The notes beneath the pieces were generated by a model that saw nothing but the letters and a program-made list of their open reading frames with translations, was not told the origin of the DNA and did no database searches. From the NCBI GenBank assembly GCA_934364795.1, contig CAKRMK010000008.1, forward strand, positions 34,343-98,342: a DNA stretch of 64,000 nucleotides. Direction: 5' to 3'. The position numbers were made by a program, and so were the translations under genes. Below, piece by piece: positions 43,151 to 53,568 of the stretch (within the stretch, counting starts at the first letter, position 1; each line of letters begins with the position of its first letter). Source of the DNA: an uncultured Blautia sp. (GTDB lineage Bacteria; Bacillota; Clostridia; Lachnospirales; Lachnospiraceae).

Positions 43151-43746
43151 CAGCTTAATATTCCCATAATTTTTAAGGAACACCACACCAGCAAAAGAGC
43201 CATAAACCAGTTCATCAGTTTATAATGATTGCTATAAAATCTTTTCAGCCCGTTACCTGCAAAAGCCCAGATCAGATTCCCCAGAGAACCCAGAAACATA
43301 AGATATACGGCAAAACAAAAGAGTAGGGGAATTCTGTTTTCATAAGGCAGAATAAAAGCAGAAAACATGGTTAAACCATATATAATGATTTTTACATTAA
43401 TCAACTGAAGAAAAAATCCCATAAGCCAGGTTGGCTTTTTTTCCTGTACACTGGCGGAAGGTGGCTGTCGTTTTAAGGTCTGCCAGGCAAGATATAAAAT
43501 ATAAGCAGCTCCCAGATATTTCATTACAGGCTGGATCCCTGGAATTATTTTTCCAAGTGTGCTGCAGAAAATGCCGGAAAGACACATCAAAGTAAGAGAA
43601 CCGCTCCAGATTCCTGCCATAAACCGAAGATTACCCCGGACACCGTATTTGCTGGCTGTAGACAAAAGAAGAATATTATTTGGTCCCGGGGACCAGACTG
43701 TGAGAATGGCAGATAAGGTCATTTCTATAAAAACAGATAAAGGCAT
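43150..43746 (-). CDS. LysE/RhtB-family amino acid exporter
   Basis: A 198-residue membrane protein with about six helices. The N-terminal VWSPGPNNILLLSTASKYGVRGNLRFMAGIWSG is the LysE/RhtB signature (PGPN), and LAWQTLKR and LINVKIIIYGLTMFSAFILP follow. Family members export basic or neutral amino acids or homoserine lactones. The substrate is not predictable. It is convergent with the TRAP operon, whose leader senses an amino-acid tRNA; whether the two are linked functionally is open. GGAGG lies six bases before the ATG. Confidence 0.88.
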   Translation of the reverse strand: MPLSVFIEMTLSAILTVWSPGPNNILLLSTASKYGVRGNLRFMAGIWSGSLTLMCLSGIFCSTLGKIIPGIQPVMKYLGAAYILYLAWQTLKRQPPSASVQEKKPTWLMGFFLQLINVKIIIYGLTMFSAFILPYENRIPLLFCFAVYLMFLGSLGNLIWAFAGNGLKRFYSNHYKLMNWFMALLLVWCSLKIMGILS

Positions 43747-43786
43747 GAAAGTTCCTCCCAGTAAAATTACGAAAATTCAAGGGCAA

Positions 43787-43842
43787 AATCCCCCACAAAT
43801 TGTGACATACATTTTGCCGAAAGCCTTTGGGAGGTATGCTCT
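43787..43842. repeat. Intergenic repeat, variant copy
   Basis: The core CCCACAAATTGTGACATACA, then TTGCCGAAAGCCTTTGGGAGGTATGCTCTTA. It keeps the core of the 34759-34832 copy, but its right end (GGGAGGTATGCTCT) resembles the variant end at 9150-9160. Confidence 0.6.
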
Positions 43843-43924
43843 TACATCTTTTATTGTAATATAGCATAAAATGTTGCAACTGTATATAAATACCTGCAAT
43901 GGTGATTCTTATGTTCGATACTAA

Positions 43925-43964
43925 AGCGTGTTTGAAAATGCATTCCTGCAAATTCGCAATGCAC
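43925..43964. repeat. Intergenic repeat, left-end fragment
   Basis: AGCGTGTTTGAAAATGCATTC followed by CTGCAAATTCGCAATGCA; TGCATT and AATGCA can pair. Together with the previous copy and the promoter at 44016 it fills most of the 360-base gap 43747-44106, which has no gene. Confidence 0.5.
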
Positions 43965-44015
43965 AAAAAATCATGTATTCGCACATATTATTTTGGTTAA
44001 ATAATTGTAAAATTC

Positions 44016-44044
44016 ATGCAAAATGGGAACGATTATGTTATAAT
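44016..44044 (+). promoter_or_regulatory. Promoter of the polyphosphate:AMP phosphotransferase gene
   Basis: ATGCAA (44016-44021), 17-base spacer, extended -10 TGTTATAAT (44036-44044). Confidence 0.6.
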
Positions 44045-44106
44045 ACAGAAAATTTATTTTTTTAAGAAACGTACAGCTACAGGAAAATAAATAAGGAGGA
44101 ATCCAT

Positions 44107-45576
44107 ATGTTAAAAACCTGGAATTCGGAAGAAATTCCGGAAAAAGAGGAATTAAAGAAACGGATCAAGGACGCGGGAGAGAAGCTTTATCAACAGCAAA
44201 TGAAACTAAAGGAACATAAACTTCCTGTTTTAGTCCTGTTTGAAGGCTGGGGAGCTTCCGGCAAGGGAAGCACCATCGGAAGAGTGATCAAATACATTGA
44301 TCCCCGCTTTTTCAAAGTGGCAACCATGTCCAAGCCTACAGAGGATGAGCTTCGCAGGCCATTTTTGTACCGGTATTTTAATCAGATCCCGGAGGCAGGT
44401 AAATTTACTTTTCTGGATTCAGGCTGGATGGAACAGACCTGCAAGGATTGCCTGAACGGTCTGGAAGATGAGGCCTATACAAGACGGATTGAAAGCATTA
44501 AGCATTTTGAAAGACAGCTTACAGATAATGGATATCTGGTGCTGAAATTTTTCATGCAGATTGAGAAAAAGGAACAGACCAGGCGGATGGAACGCCTTTA
44601 TGAAGAACACGATACCAGATGGCGGGTAAATGAGTTTGACAAATGGCAGAACGAACACTATAAACGGTGTCAGAAGATTTTTGACAGATATCTCACTGAT
44701 ACCAACACATCCATTGCGCCCTGGTATATTGTGGATGCTACAGACCGGAACTGGGCAGAGCTGCAGGTCCTTGAGACAATGGTAAATAATATTGAGGTTG
44801 CCCTTCAGAACAGTGCCCACAGTGCGCCGCTTCTGCCAAATGTATTTCCTCTTGCAAAAATGCCGAAGCTTTCGGAAATCCAACTGTCTGATAAAATAAT
44901 AGAGGAAGAGGAATACAAAAAGGAACTGAAGCATCTTCAGAAAAAATTAGGAGAGCTTCATAACCGGCTGTACCGCAAACGTGTTCCTGTGATTATCACA
45001 TATGAGGGCTGGGATGCAGCCGGAAAGGGTGGAAATATCAAAAGAATTACAGAAGCCCTTGATCCCCGTGGGTTTGAAGTGCATCCCATTGCCAGCCCGG
45101 AGCCTCATGAAAAAGCCCGGCATTATCTGTGGAGATTTTGGACAAGACTGCCAAAAGACGGACACATTGCTATTTTTGACCGCACCTGGTACGGCCGTGT
45201 AATGGTGGAACGTCTGGAAGGCTTTTGCAGTGAAAATGACTGGAAGCGGGCATATAACGAGATCAATGAGTTTGAAAAAGAACTGTCAGACTGGGGTGCT
45301 GTGATCATCAAATTCTGGGTACAGATTGATAAAGATACTCAGCTGGCACGTTTTACAGACCGGCAGAATAATCCGGAAAAACAGTGGAAGATTACAGATG
45401 AAGACTGGAGAAACCGGGAAAAATGGGATGCTTATGAGGGTGCAGTCAATGAGATGCTGGCAAAAACCAGTACAACCTATGCACCGTGGCATATTCTGGA
45501 ATCTGTAGATAAGAAATATGCAAGAATCAAGGCTTTGAAAATTGTAATCAAAGAGCTGGAGAGAGCACTGGATTAA
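44107..45576 (+). CDS. pap: Polyphosphate:AMP phosphotransferase (two-domain PPK2)
   Basis: A 489-residue cytoplasmic enzyme made of two PPK2 domains, the arrangement of class II PPK2 that makes ADP from AMP and polyphosphate. Domain 1 (~1-235) has LFEGWGASGKGSTIGR and a weakened second motif, TFLDSGWMEQTC. Domain 2 (~255-489) has TYEGWDAAGKGGNIKR and the intact lid/Walker B region IFDRTWYGRVMVERLEGF. In Pseudomonas PAP the C-terminal domain is the active one, matching this pattern. No ppk gene is in the window, so the polyphosphate source is unseen. Confidence 0.9.
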   Translation: MLKTWNSEEIPEKEELKKRIKDAGEKLYQQQMKLKEHKLPVLVLFEGWGASGKGSTIGRVIKYIDPRFFKVATMSKPTEDELRRPFLYRYFNQIPEAGKFTFLDSGWMEQTCKDCLNGLEDEAYTRRIESIKHFERQLTDNGYLVLKFFMQIEKKEQTRRMERLYEEHDTRWRVNEFDKWQNEHYKRCQKIFDRYLTDTNTSIAPWYIVDATDRNWAELQVLETMVNNIEVALQNSAHSAPLLPNVFPLAKMPKLSEIQLSDKIIEEEEYKKELKHLQKKLGELHNRLYRKRVPVIITYEGWDAAGKGGNIKRITEALDPRGFEVHPIASPEPHEKARHYLWRFWTRLPKDGHIAIFDRTWYGRVMVERLEGFCSENDWKRAYNEINEFEKELSDWGAVIIKFWVQIDKDTQLARFTDRQNNPEKQWKITDEDWRNREKWDAYEGAVNEMLAKTSTTYAPWHILESVDKKYARIKALKIVIKELERALD

Positions 45577-45597
45577 AACTTAAAATATATTTGAAGA

Positions 45598-45648
45598 GGA
45601 CAGTATCCTGACACCTGATATACTTTGTCAGTATACTGTCCTTATTTA
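45598..45648. terminator. Bidirectional terminator
   Basis: GGACAGTAT pairs with ATACTGTCC, with GACA/GTCA... pairing inside, then TTATTTATTTTT. It separates convergent pap and sigG. Confidence 0.75.
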
Positions 45649-45673
45649 TTTTTGCCTTGTAGTACAGGGAAAA

Positions 45674-46453
45674 TCAGGCACGCAGGTAATTTCGCATGGT
45701 TTTCAGTGCATTTTTTTCCAGACGGCTGACCTGTGCCTGGGAAATACCGATTTCCTGCGCCACTTCCATCTGGGTTTTGCCCTCATAAAAGCGCAGGTCA
45801 ATAATATGACGTTCCCGTTTATTCAGCTTGTTAATAGCTTCCCGAAGAGAAAGGTTTTCTACCCAGTTTTCTTCTTTGTTTTTCTTGTCACTGATCTGAT
45901 CCATCACATAGAGAGTGTCCCCGCCCTCGGTATAAACAGGCTCAAAAAGACTGACAGGATTTTGGATGGCATCCATAGCATAAACGATCATTTCTTTTTC
46001 AATTCCAATTTCATCAGCAATTTCCGCAATGGTAGGCTCTTTCAGATTATTTTTCATGTAAGACTCTTTTGCATAGATTGCACGGTAGGCGATATCCCGC
46101 AGAGAACGGCTGACACGGATGCTGTTGTTGTCCCGCAGATAGCGGCGGATTTCGCCTATGATCATGGGAACTGCATATGTGGAAAATTTAACATTCAGTG
46201 TGGTGTCAAAATTGTCAATGGCTTTGATAAGGCCGATGCAGCCGATCTGAAACAGATCGTCCATATTTTCACTGCTGTTGGAAAAACGTTTGATTACGCT
46301 TAAAACAAGACGCAGATTGCCTTTGATGTAAAGCTCCCGGGCCTTATTGTCCCCTTGCTTGATTCTTTTAAAAAGCTCCTCTTTTTCTTCTGCCTTCAGT
46401 ACCGGAAGCTTCGATGTATTAACTCCGCAAATTTCAACTTTGTTAAGTGCCAT
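45674..46453 (-). CDS. sigG: Sporulation sigma factor SigG
   Basis: A 259-residue sigma factor for late forespore transcription. It begins NKVEICGVNTSKLPVLKAEEKEELF, the SigG-specific N-terminus (also the anti-sigma binding region). Region 2 is NLRLVLSVIKRF...DDLFQIGCIGLIKAIDNFD...KFSTYAVPMIIGEIRRYLRDN, and region 4 has RERHIIDLRFYEGKTQMEVAQEIGISQAQVSRLEK. The gene lies downstream of a YlmC/YmxH gene, a common Clostridia order. It establishes that this organism is, or descends from, an endospore former. Confidence 0.96.
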   Translation of the reverse strand: MALNKVEICGVNTSKLPVLKAEEKEELFKRIKQGDNKARELYIKGNLRLVLSVIKRFSNSSENMDDLFQIGCIGLIKAIDNFDTTLNVKFSTYAVPMIIGEIRRYLRDNNSIRVSRSLRDIAYRAIYAKESYMKNNLKEPTIAEIADEIGIEKEMIVYAMDAIQNPVSLFEPVYTEGGDTLYVMDQISDKKNKEENWVENLSLREAINKLNKRERHIIDLRFYEGKTQMEVAQEIGISQAQVSRLEKNALKTMRNYLRA

Positions 46454-46576
46454 TTGGTGAATCCTCCTTTTTGTGCATAAGTAAACAAAGAACGGGTGTA
46501 GTAAAATGATTCACATGGAGGAGGATAAATATTCTTTTTTCGGAAAAATTAAAAAAATAATAGCCCTTGACAATTT

Positions 46577-46834
46577 CTAATCTTTTTTGCAGCAATGTTT
46601 TTCGTCGATTTCTACCAGAATAATGTCATCCCCGATCTGACGGATACAATTCCAGGGAATCACGTATTCGCTGGCAGGCCCCCAGAAACAGAAGCAGAAA
46701 TTGCCGGGGCCGGGGACTACAATTGCGGTAATACAGCCGGATTCACAGTTGAATTCCACATCTACAGGACAGCCCAGGGTGCGGCAGGTACAGATATTGA
46801 TCACTTCTTTTTGTTTTAATTCACATATACGCAT
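46577..46834 (-). CDS. YlmC/YmxH-family sporulation protein
   Basis: An 85-residue PRC-barrel-like protein: MRICELKQKEVINICTCRTLG, then GCITAIVVPGPG and ASEYVIPWNCIRQIGDDIILVEID. YlmC/YmxH genes are conserved next to sigG and sporulation genes in Firmicutes; their exact role is not settled. This copy is unusually Cys-rich (eight Cys), including CTCRTLGC and a final HCCKKD, so it might bind metal. It is divergent from nrdR and 123 bases upstream of sigG, a gap in which I see no gene. Confidence 0.85.
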   Translation of the reverse strand: MRICELKQKEVINICTCRTLGCPVDVEFNCESGCITAIVVPGPGNFCFCFWGPASEYVIPWNCIRQIGDDIILVEIDEKHCCKKD

Positions 46835-46893
46835 GAAAAATACCTGTTTTTTATGAGATTATGCAAAAATTCTGAAAATATGCACAGAGTTTG

Positions 46894-46923
46894 TTGACAC
46901 AGTTTTATTGGGTAAAGTATAAT
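46894..46923 (+). promoter_or_regulatory. Promoter of nrdR
   Basis: TTGACA (46894-46899), 18-base spacer, TATAAT (46918-46923), about 100 bases before the nrdR ATG. A partial repeat end (TTTTCAAACATGATTTAAG, 46979-46997) lies in the leader. Confidence 0.75.
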
Positions 46924-47025
46924 AAAGTTTAAGAAGTTCAGTCCGTTTTATGTCACTGAAAAATGTTTTTAGAGAGATTTTCAAACATGATTTAAGTATC
47001 AGCTGAGGAGGGAGAATTTTTATAC

Positions 47026-47475
47026 ATGAGATGCCCATATTGTAATCAGGACAATACAAGAGTAGTGGATTCCAGACCTGTGGAGGAAACCAATTCCATA
47101 AGACGCAGAAGATTATGTGATTCCTGTGGCAGACGTTTTACTACGTATGAGAATGTGGAAATTATTCCATTAACTGTAATAAAGAAAAATCTGAACAGAG
47201 AGCAGTATGACCGGAACAAACTGATCAATGGAATCCGCCGCGCCTGCTACAAACGCCCCATTGCCAGTGAGAAACTGGAGGCCATGATCGATGCCACAGA
47301 GGGGGATATTTTAAGCACCGAGGATAAAGAAATCTCCAGCACCAGGATCGGAGAGATCGTCATGAGCCATCTGAAAGACCTGGATTCCGTTGCATATGTT
47401 CGTTTTGCATCTGTATACAGAGAATTTAAAGACGTTAGCACCTTCATGGATGAACTGAAGAAATTCATGAACTAA
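47026..47475 (+). CDS. nrdR: Ribonucleotide reductase repressor NrdR
   Basis: A 149-residue repressor of ribonucleotide reductase genes. The N-terminal zinc ribbon is complete: MRCPYCNQDNTRVVDSR...RRRLCDSCGRRFTTYE (two CxxC pairs). The ATP-cone follows from VIKKNLNREQYDRNKLINGI; it senses ATP/dATP. SHLKDLDSVAYVRFASVYREF is the conserved C-terminal block. Length is standard. No nrd genes are in the window. Confidence 0.96.
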   Translation: MRCPYCNQDNTRVVDSRPVEETNSIRRRRLCDSCGRRFTTYENVEIIPLTVIKKNLNREQYDRNKLINGIRRACYKRPIASEKLEAMIDATEGDILSTEDKEISSTRIGEIVMSHLKDLDSVAYVRFASVYREFKDVSTFMDELKKFMN

Positions 47476-47582
47476 GAAACTCCCCTGCCGAAGAGCAGGG
47501 GAGTTTCGCTACGCAAATGGAGCGAAGCGGAATTCGCGGTTCCCGTGCCCTGCCGAAGAGCAGGGGAGTTTCGCTACGCAAA
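47476..47582. repeat. Duplicated terminator-like hairpin after nrdR
   Basis: CTCCCCTGCCGAAGAGCAGGGGAG forms an 8-9-bp hairpin; the 35-base unit CCCTGCCGAAGAGCAGGGGA...CGCTACGCAAA occurs at 47483-47517 and 47548-47582. Between them is GAAGCGGAATTCGCGGTTCCC. The first copy lies one base after the nrdR stop and probably ends its transcript. Confidence 0.75.
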
Positions 47583-47616
47583 AAAAGGGCAGGCTCATAC
47601 GAGCTGCCCCTTTTTA
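47582..47616. terminator. Bidirectional terminator between nrdR and gdhA
   Basis: AAAAAGGGCAG pairs with CTGCCCCTTTTT around GCTCATACGAG, which has its own GCTC/GAG(C) pairing. It has U-tracts in both directions. Confidence 0.85.
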
Positions 47617-47628
47617 ATACACTGTATA

Positions 47629-48975
<1,347 letters not shown>

Positions 48976-49219
48976 TCATCCTGAGTGATGTAAAATTTTT
49001 TAACGACGCTATTATACACTAAAGTGCTAAAAAAGAAAAGAGTTTTTTTTATATTTCCAAAAATTTCATAGGGGCTTGCGAAAATGAGCCAAATATGAGA
49101 AGATAAAAGGCAAGAAATACTTTACGTCAGAGAAGAAAGAAAACCTGTGGATTTTTTCATGTCTATGCAACAGCAATCAGGACATCGGACGTAAGTAGTA
49201 AGATGAGGAGTGAAAATAA

Positions 49220-50437
49220 ATGAAAACATTTGACAAATCCAGTAAATTGGATAACGTGCTTTACGATGTGCGTGGTCCGGTTGTGGATGAAGCAGCCCGG
49301 ATGGAAGAGGATGGCATGGAAATCCTGAAGCTGAATATTGGTAATCCATATCCATTTGGTTTTTCAGCACCTCAGGAGGTTATCCTGGATATGCTCAGTA
49401 ATATCCGTACTTCACAGGGATATTCTGATTCCAAGGGTATTTTTTCCGCACGAAAGGCGATCATGCAGTATGCACAGCTACGGGGCATCCCAGGGGTGAC
49501 TATGAGCGATATTTATACAGGTAATGGTGTCAGCGAGCTGATCAACCTGTGCATGCAGGCACTTCTTGATAACGGTGATGAGATTCTGATCCCGGCACCG
49601 GATTATCCTTTATGGACTGCCACTGCAACTCTGGCAGGCGGTAATGTAGTCCATTATATCTGTGACGAACAGTCTGAGTGGTATCCGGACATTGAGGATA
49701 TCAAGAGCAAGATCACAGATAAGACCAAGGCCATTGTTATTATCAATCCTAATAACCCGACAGGTGCAGTATATCCTAAGGAAATTCTTGAGCAGATTGT
49801 ACAGATCGCAAGGGAGCATGAGCTTATTATTTTCTCTGATGAGATTTACGATCGTCTGATCATGGACGGATATAAGCATACTTCTATTGCTTCTCTGGCA
49901 CCGGATGTGTTCTGCGTTACTTTTTCCGGACTTTCCAAGTCTCATATGATCGCAGGATTCCGTATTGGATGGATGATTTTAAGCGGTGCCAAGAATAAGG
50001 CCAAAGGATATATAGAAGGAATCAACATGCTTTCTTCCATGCGTCTTTGTTCTAATGTACCGGCACAGTCCATTGTACAGACCGCACTTGGCGGCTATCA
50101 GAGTGTGAATGAATACATTCAGCCAGGCGGAAGAGTTTATGAACAGCGTGATTTCATTTATAAGGCACTGAATGATATCCCAGGAATCACAGCAGTGAAG
50201 CCTAAGGCTGCTTTTTATATTTTCCCGAAGATCGATACAGAGAAATTCAATATTTACAATGATGAACAGTTTGCCCTTGATTTTCTCCATGAGAAACAGG
50301 TGCTTCTGGTACCTGGCAAAGGCTTTAACTGGAACTGCCCGGATCATTTCCGCGTGGTTTATCTGCCGAATGTACGCCAGCTGGAGAAAGCAATGAATAA
50401 AATGAGAGACTTTTTATCCACTTACAAGCAAAGATAA
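49220..50437 (+). CDS. PLP-dependent aminotransferase (AlaA-like)
   Basis: A 405-residue class I/II aminotransferase. It has GNPYPFGFSAPQEVI, the YTGNGVSELINLCMQALLDNGDEIL segment, INPNNPTGAVYPKEIL, FSDEIYDRLIMDGYKHTS and the PLP lysine in FSGLSKSHMIAGFRIGW. It is closest to the AlaA/alanine transaminase group, which makes alanine from pyruvate and glutamate. It is divergent from gdhA, which supplies glutamate, and this fits nitrogen assimilation. Exact substrate preference is inference. Confidence 0.88.
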   Translation: MKTFDKSSKLDNVLYDVRGPVVDEAARMEEDGMEILKLNIGNPYPFGFSAPQEVILDMLSNIRTSQGYSDSKGIFSARKAIMQYAQLRGIPGVTMSDIYTGNGVSELINLCMQALLDNGDEILIPAPDYPLWTATATLAGGNVVHYICDEQSEWYPDIEDIKSKITDKTKAIVIINPNNPTGAVYPKEILEQIVQIAREHELIIFSDEIYDRLIMDGYKHTSIASLAPDVFCVTFSGLSKSHMIAGFRIGWMILSGAKNKAKGYIEGINMLSSMRLCSNVPAQSIVQTALGGYQSVNEYIQPGGRVYEQRDFIYKALNDIPGITAVKPKAAFYIFPKIDTEKFNIYNDEQFALDFLHEKQVLLVPGKGFNWNCPDHFRVVYLPNVRQLEKAMNKMRDFLSTYKQR

Positions 50438-50724
50438 AAGTCCTGTAAGCAAGAACAAAAAATGGGCAGCAGCAAAAATTTGTCTGTAGACCATAAATGG
50501 AATTAATGTTATACTTTTTATATTCGCCGGATGCCGGACAGACAGTTTGGGATGTTACGTTGGCAGGCATTTTGGCAGAAAATTTATATCAGCCACAGAT
50601 TATCCATGATGTAATGCCGGCATATATCTGTAATCACTGTTTTTCAGAAATTTTACCGGCATTCTTATAATATTGCGGGAGGAAAGGATTATCGGACGGT
50701 TAAAAAGAGAAAGGGGTTTACCAT
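50438..50724 (+). other. Intergenic region before citrate synthase
   Basis: No gene is seen in these 287 bases. It contains a hairpin-forming pair AATGCCGG (50613) / CCGGCATT (50656), followed at once by a TATAAT (50666-50671) with a poor -35; the pair could be an operator or a leader hairpin. Confidence 0.4.
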
Positions 50725-52089
50725 ATGGCAGGATTTAACATGAAAGTAACACCGGAAATAGAGAACCTGACGGAGATTTGTAAGGATCATTCCAGTCTTG
50801 ATCTGTCCCTTTACCAGAAATATGATGTGAAGCGAGGACTTCGTGATGTGAATGGTAAGGGCGTTCTGGCCGGACTGACACAGATTTCCAATGTATGTGC
50901 GGTTAAAGTAGTAGACGGTAAGGAAGTGCCCTGTGCAGGAAGTCTTTCTTACAGAGGATATGACATCAAGGAACTTACAAGGGGATTTATTGAAGATGAC
51001 AGATATGGTTTCGAGGAAACCACTTATCTTTTACTGTTTGGTAAGCTTCCGAATCAGAAAGAACTGGACGATTTTACGAAGCTGCTGGCGAACCAGCGTT
51101 CTCTTCCTACCAATTTTGTAAGGGATGTTATTATGAAGGCACCTTCCAAGGACATTATGAATGCCCTGTCACGAAGTGTGCTTACCCTTTACTGTTATGA
51201 TAAGGAGCCTGATGATATTTCCCTGCCCAATGTATTAAGGCAGTGTCTGAATCTCATAAGCGTATTTCCGCTTTTGTCAGTATACGGATATCAGGCTTAT
51301 AATCATTATGTATGCGGAAAGAGTCTTTATATTCACAATCCGAAGAAAGAGCTTTCCACAGCAGAAAATATTCTCCGTATGCTCCGCCCGGATAAGAAGT
51401 ATTCCCATCTGGAAGCGAAGATCCTGGATCTTGCCCTGATCCTTCACATGGAGCACGGCGGTGGTAATAACTCTACATTTACTACCCATGTAGTTTCTTC
51501 TTCCGGTACAGATACATACTCTGCGATTGCAGCAGCCCTTGGTTCCCTGAAAGGACCTAAGCACGGCGGTGCCAATATTAAGGTTGTAAGTATGTTCCAG
51601 GATATGAAGAAGAATGTAAAGGATATTTCCGATGAGGATGAAGTAAGAGAATACCTGAAGAAGCTGCTTCACAAGGAGGCATTTGATAAGAGAGGTCTTA
51701 TTTATGGTATGGGACATGCTATTTATTCCGTATCTGACCCCCGTGCCCAGGTATTGAAGGGCTTTGTAGAAACCCTTGCCAATGAAAAAGGCCGCATGAA
51801 GGAATACAATCTTTATGCCATGGTAGAGAAAATGGCTCCTGAAGTAATTGCAGAGGAACGCCATATTTATAAAGGTGTCAGCGCCAATGTGGATTTTTAC
51901 AGCGGATTTGTATACAGCATGCTGGATCTTCCTCTTGAACTGTACACTCCGATTTTTGCAGTGGCACGTATTGTGGGCTGGAGCGCGCACCGAATGGAAG
52001 AGCTGATTAATACAGATAAGATCATCCGTCCGGCATACAAAAATGTGCTGGATCCGGCTGTATACGTACCTCTTAAGGAGCGTGAATAA
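50725..52089 (+). CDS. citZ: Citrate synthase
   Basis: A 454-residue type I-like citrate synthase. The catalytic triad residues appear in LILHMEHGGGNNSTFTTHVVSSSGTD (His), YGMGHAIYSVSDPRAQ (His) and SANVDFYSGFVYSML (Asp). SYRGYDIKELTRG near residue 75 is also conserved. In anaerobic Clostridia the enzyme feeds 2-oxoglutarate synthesis for glutamate, which agrees with gdhA and the aminotransferase just upstream. A patatin gene starts two bases after it. Aconitase and isocitrate dehydrogenase genes are not in the window. Confidence 0.94.
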   Translation: MAGFNMKVTPEIENLTEICKDHSSLDLSLYQKYDVKRGLRDVNGKGVLAGLTQISNVCAVKVVDGKEVPCAGSLSYRGYDIKELTRGFIEDDRYGFEETTYLLLFGKLPNQKELDDFTKLLANQRSLPTNFVRDVIMKAPSKDIMNALSRSVLTLYCYDKEPDDISLPNVLRQCLNLISVFPLLSVYGYQAYNHYVCGKSLYIHNPKKELSTAENILRMLRPDKKYSHLEAKILDLALILHMEHGGGNNSTFTTHVVSSSGTDTYSAIAAALGSLKGPKHGGANIKVVSMFQDMKKNVKDISDEDEVREYLKKLLHKEAFDKRGLIYGMGHAIYSVSDPRAQVLKGFVETLANEKGRMKEYNLYAMVEKMAPEVIAEERHIYKGVSANVDFYSGFVYSMLDLPLELYTPIFAVARIVGWSAHRMEELINTDKIIRPAYKNVLDPAVYVPLKERE

Positions 52090-52091
52090 AA

Positions 52092-52958
52092 ATGCCGGAA
52101 CAAATAGAAACAACCGCTTCCCTTGTTCTGGAGGGCGGTGGAAGCAGAGGTGTGTTTACCGCAGGCGTACTGGATTTCCTTATGGAGAAAAATGTGAAAT
52201 TTCCCTATGTAGTCGGAGTTTCCGCAGGCTCCTGCAATGCACTTGACTATGTTTCCGCACAGCCGGGCAGAACAAGAGACTGTATGGTAGTAGAAGATAA
52301 GAAGAATAATTATATTGCCACCAGGGCAGCCCTTAAAAAGCATGAGCTTTTTGACATGGATATGTTATTTGACAAATATCCAAATGAACTGTTTCCTTTT
52401 GATTTTGATACCTTTTTTGCATCCGATACAGAGTGTGAAATGGTAGTGACCAACTGTCAGAACGGAGAGGCAGAGTATTTGTCAGAGAAACGGGACAGAC
52501 AGCGGCTGATGGATATTGGAAGGGCATCTTCCAGCATCCCTCTTGCAAGTTCTATGGTCCAGATCGATGGGATCCCTTATCTGGATGGAGGAATTGCAGA
52601 TTCCATTCCGCTGGTTCATGCCATGGAGAAGGGCTACCGCAAAAATGTGGTAGTTCTCACCAGAAACAAGGGCTACCGGAAGAAAAAGCCGGGCAAAAGT
52701 GCAGCTCTTTATCTTGCAGCTTTTCGCCAGTATCCGGATTTTCTGAACACTTTATACAACCGTTACCGGAATTATAACAGGACTCTGGAGCTTCTGGAAA
52801 AATGGGAGCAGGAAGGTCATATTTTTGTGATCCGTCCCCAGGAGCCTGCCGTTGGAAGAGCAGAAGCAAATAAAGAAAAGCTTCTTGGATTTTACCAGCA
52901 CGGTTACGATGTTATGAAGGCGAATTATGAAGAATTGGTGGCTTATCTGTATCGCTGA
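52092..52958 (+). CDS. Patatin-like phospholipase
   Basis: A 288-residue serine acyl hydrolase of the RssA/YjjU type. The oxyanion-hole motif is LEGGGSRGVFTAGVLDFL, the nucleophile elbow is GVSAGSCNA and the catalytic Asp is in YLDGGIADSIPLVHA. A C-terminal helical extension follows. Substrate is unknown; such proteins hydrolyse acyl lipids and are not secreted here (no signal peptide). Two bases separate it from citZ, so it is co-transcribed. Confidence 0.88.
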   Translation: MPEQIETTASLVLEGGGSRGVFTAGVLDFLMEKNVKFPYVVGVSAGSCNALDYVSAQPGRTRDCMVVEDKKNNYIATRAALKKHELFDMDMLFDKYPNELFPFDFDTFFASDTECEMVVTNCQNGEAEYLSEKRDRQRLMDIGRASSSIPLASSMVQIDGIPYLDGGIADSIPLVHAMEKGYRKNVVVLTRNKGYRKKKPGKSAALYLAAFRQYPDFLNTLYNRYRNYNRTLELLEKWEQEGHIFVIRPQEPAVGRAEANKEKLLGFYQHGYDVMKANYEELVAYLYR

Positions 52959-53064
52959 CCAGGTACAGTCACAATGAAATTCAGACCAGGCTATGGCAGC
53001 TGAATTTGGGTGAAACATGCCCGAAAGTGGAGAATTCAGAATAGAAATAAAGGATGTAACAGAG

Positions 53065-53568
53065 ATGTTTGAACGCTTTTTTCCAGATGAATATCTGGAT
53101 TCAGCATATGTGGTAAATTATGAAAAGTTATACCAGCAGGGATACCGGGGGGTTCTGTTTGACATAGACAATACCCTGGTTCCTCATGGAGCACCGGCAG
53201 ATCCGGGGGCTGTACAGCTTTTTCAGAAACTAAAAGAGCTGGGCTTTTCCTGCTGTCTGGTGTCCAACAATAAGAAAAAAAGGGTGGAACCCTTTGCTGT
53301 TTCAGTAGGCGCAAAGTATATTGAAATGGCAGCCAAGCCATCCAGAAGAGGCTACGAACGTGCCATGGAGCTGCTTGGAACCAATCCGGGGAATACGGTC
53401 TTTATCGGAGACCAGCTTTTTACCGATATCTGGGGGGCTAAGAATGCTGGACTTCATAATATTCTGGTAAAGCCCATACACCCCAAGGAAGAAATCCAGA
53501 TCGTGCTGAAACGCTATCTGGAAAAAATTGTATTACATTTTTATACCAAGGAGGAGAGGAATTCATGA
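53065..53568 (+). CDS. YqeG-family HAD phosphatase
   Basis: A 167-residue HAD (class IIIA) phosphatase. It starts MFERFFPDEYLDSAY, matching the conserved YqeG N-terminus, and has motif I GVLFDIDNTLVPHG, motif II CLVSNNKKKR and motif IV VFIGDQLFTDIWGAKNAG. In Bacilli yqeG is next to aroE-like and ribosome-assembly genes; human PTPMT-like phosphatidylglycerophosphatase relatives (GEP4) share this family. I chose ATG 53065 over 53017 because of the conserved start and an AAAGGA site. It overlaps aroK by four bases. Confidence 0.85.
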   Translation: MFERFFPDEYLDSAYVVNYEKLYQQGYRGVLFDIDNTLVPHGAPADPGAVQLFQKLKELGFSCCLVSNNKKKRVEPFAVSVGAKYIEMAAKPSRRGYERAMELLGTNPGNTVFIGDQLFTDIWGAKNAGLHNILVKPIHPKEEIQIVLKRYLEKIVLHFYTKEERNS

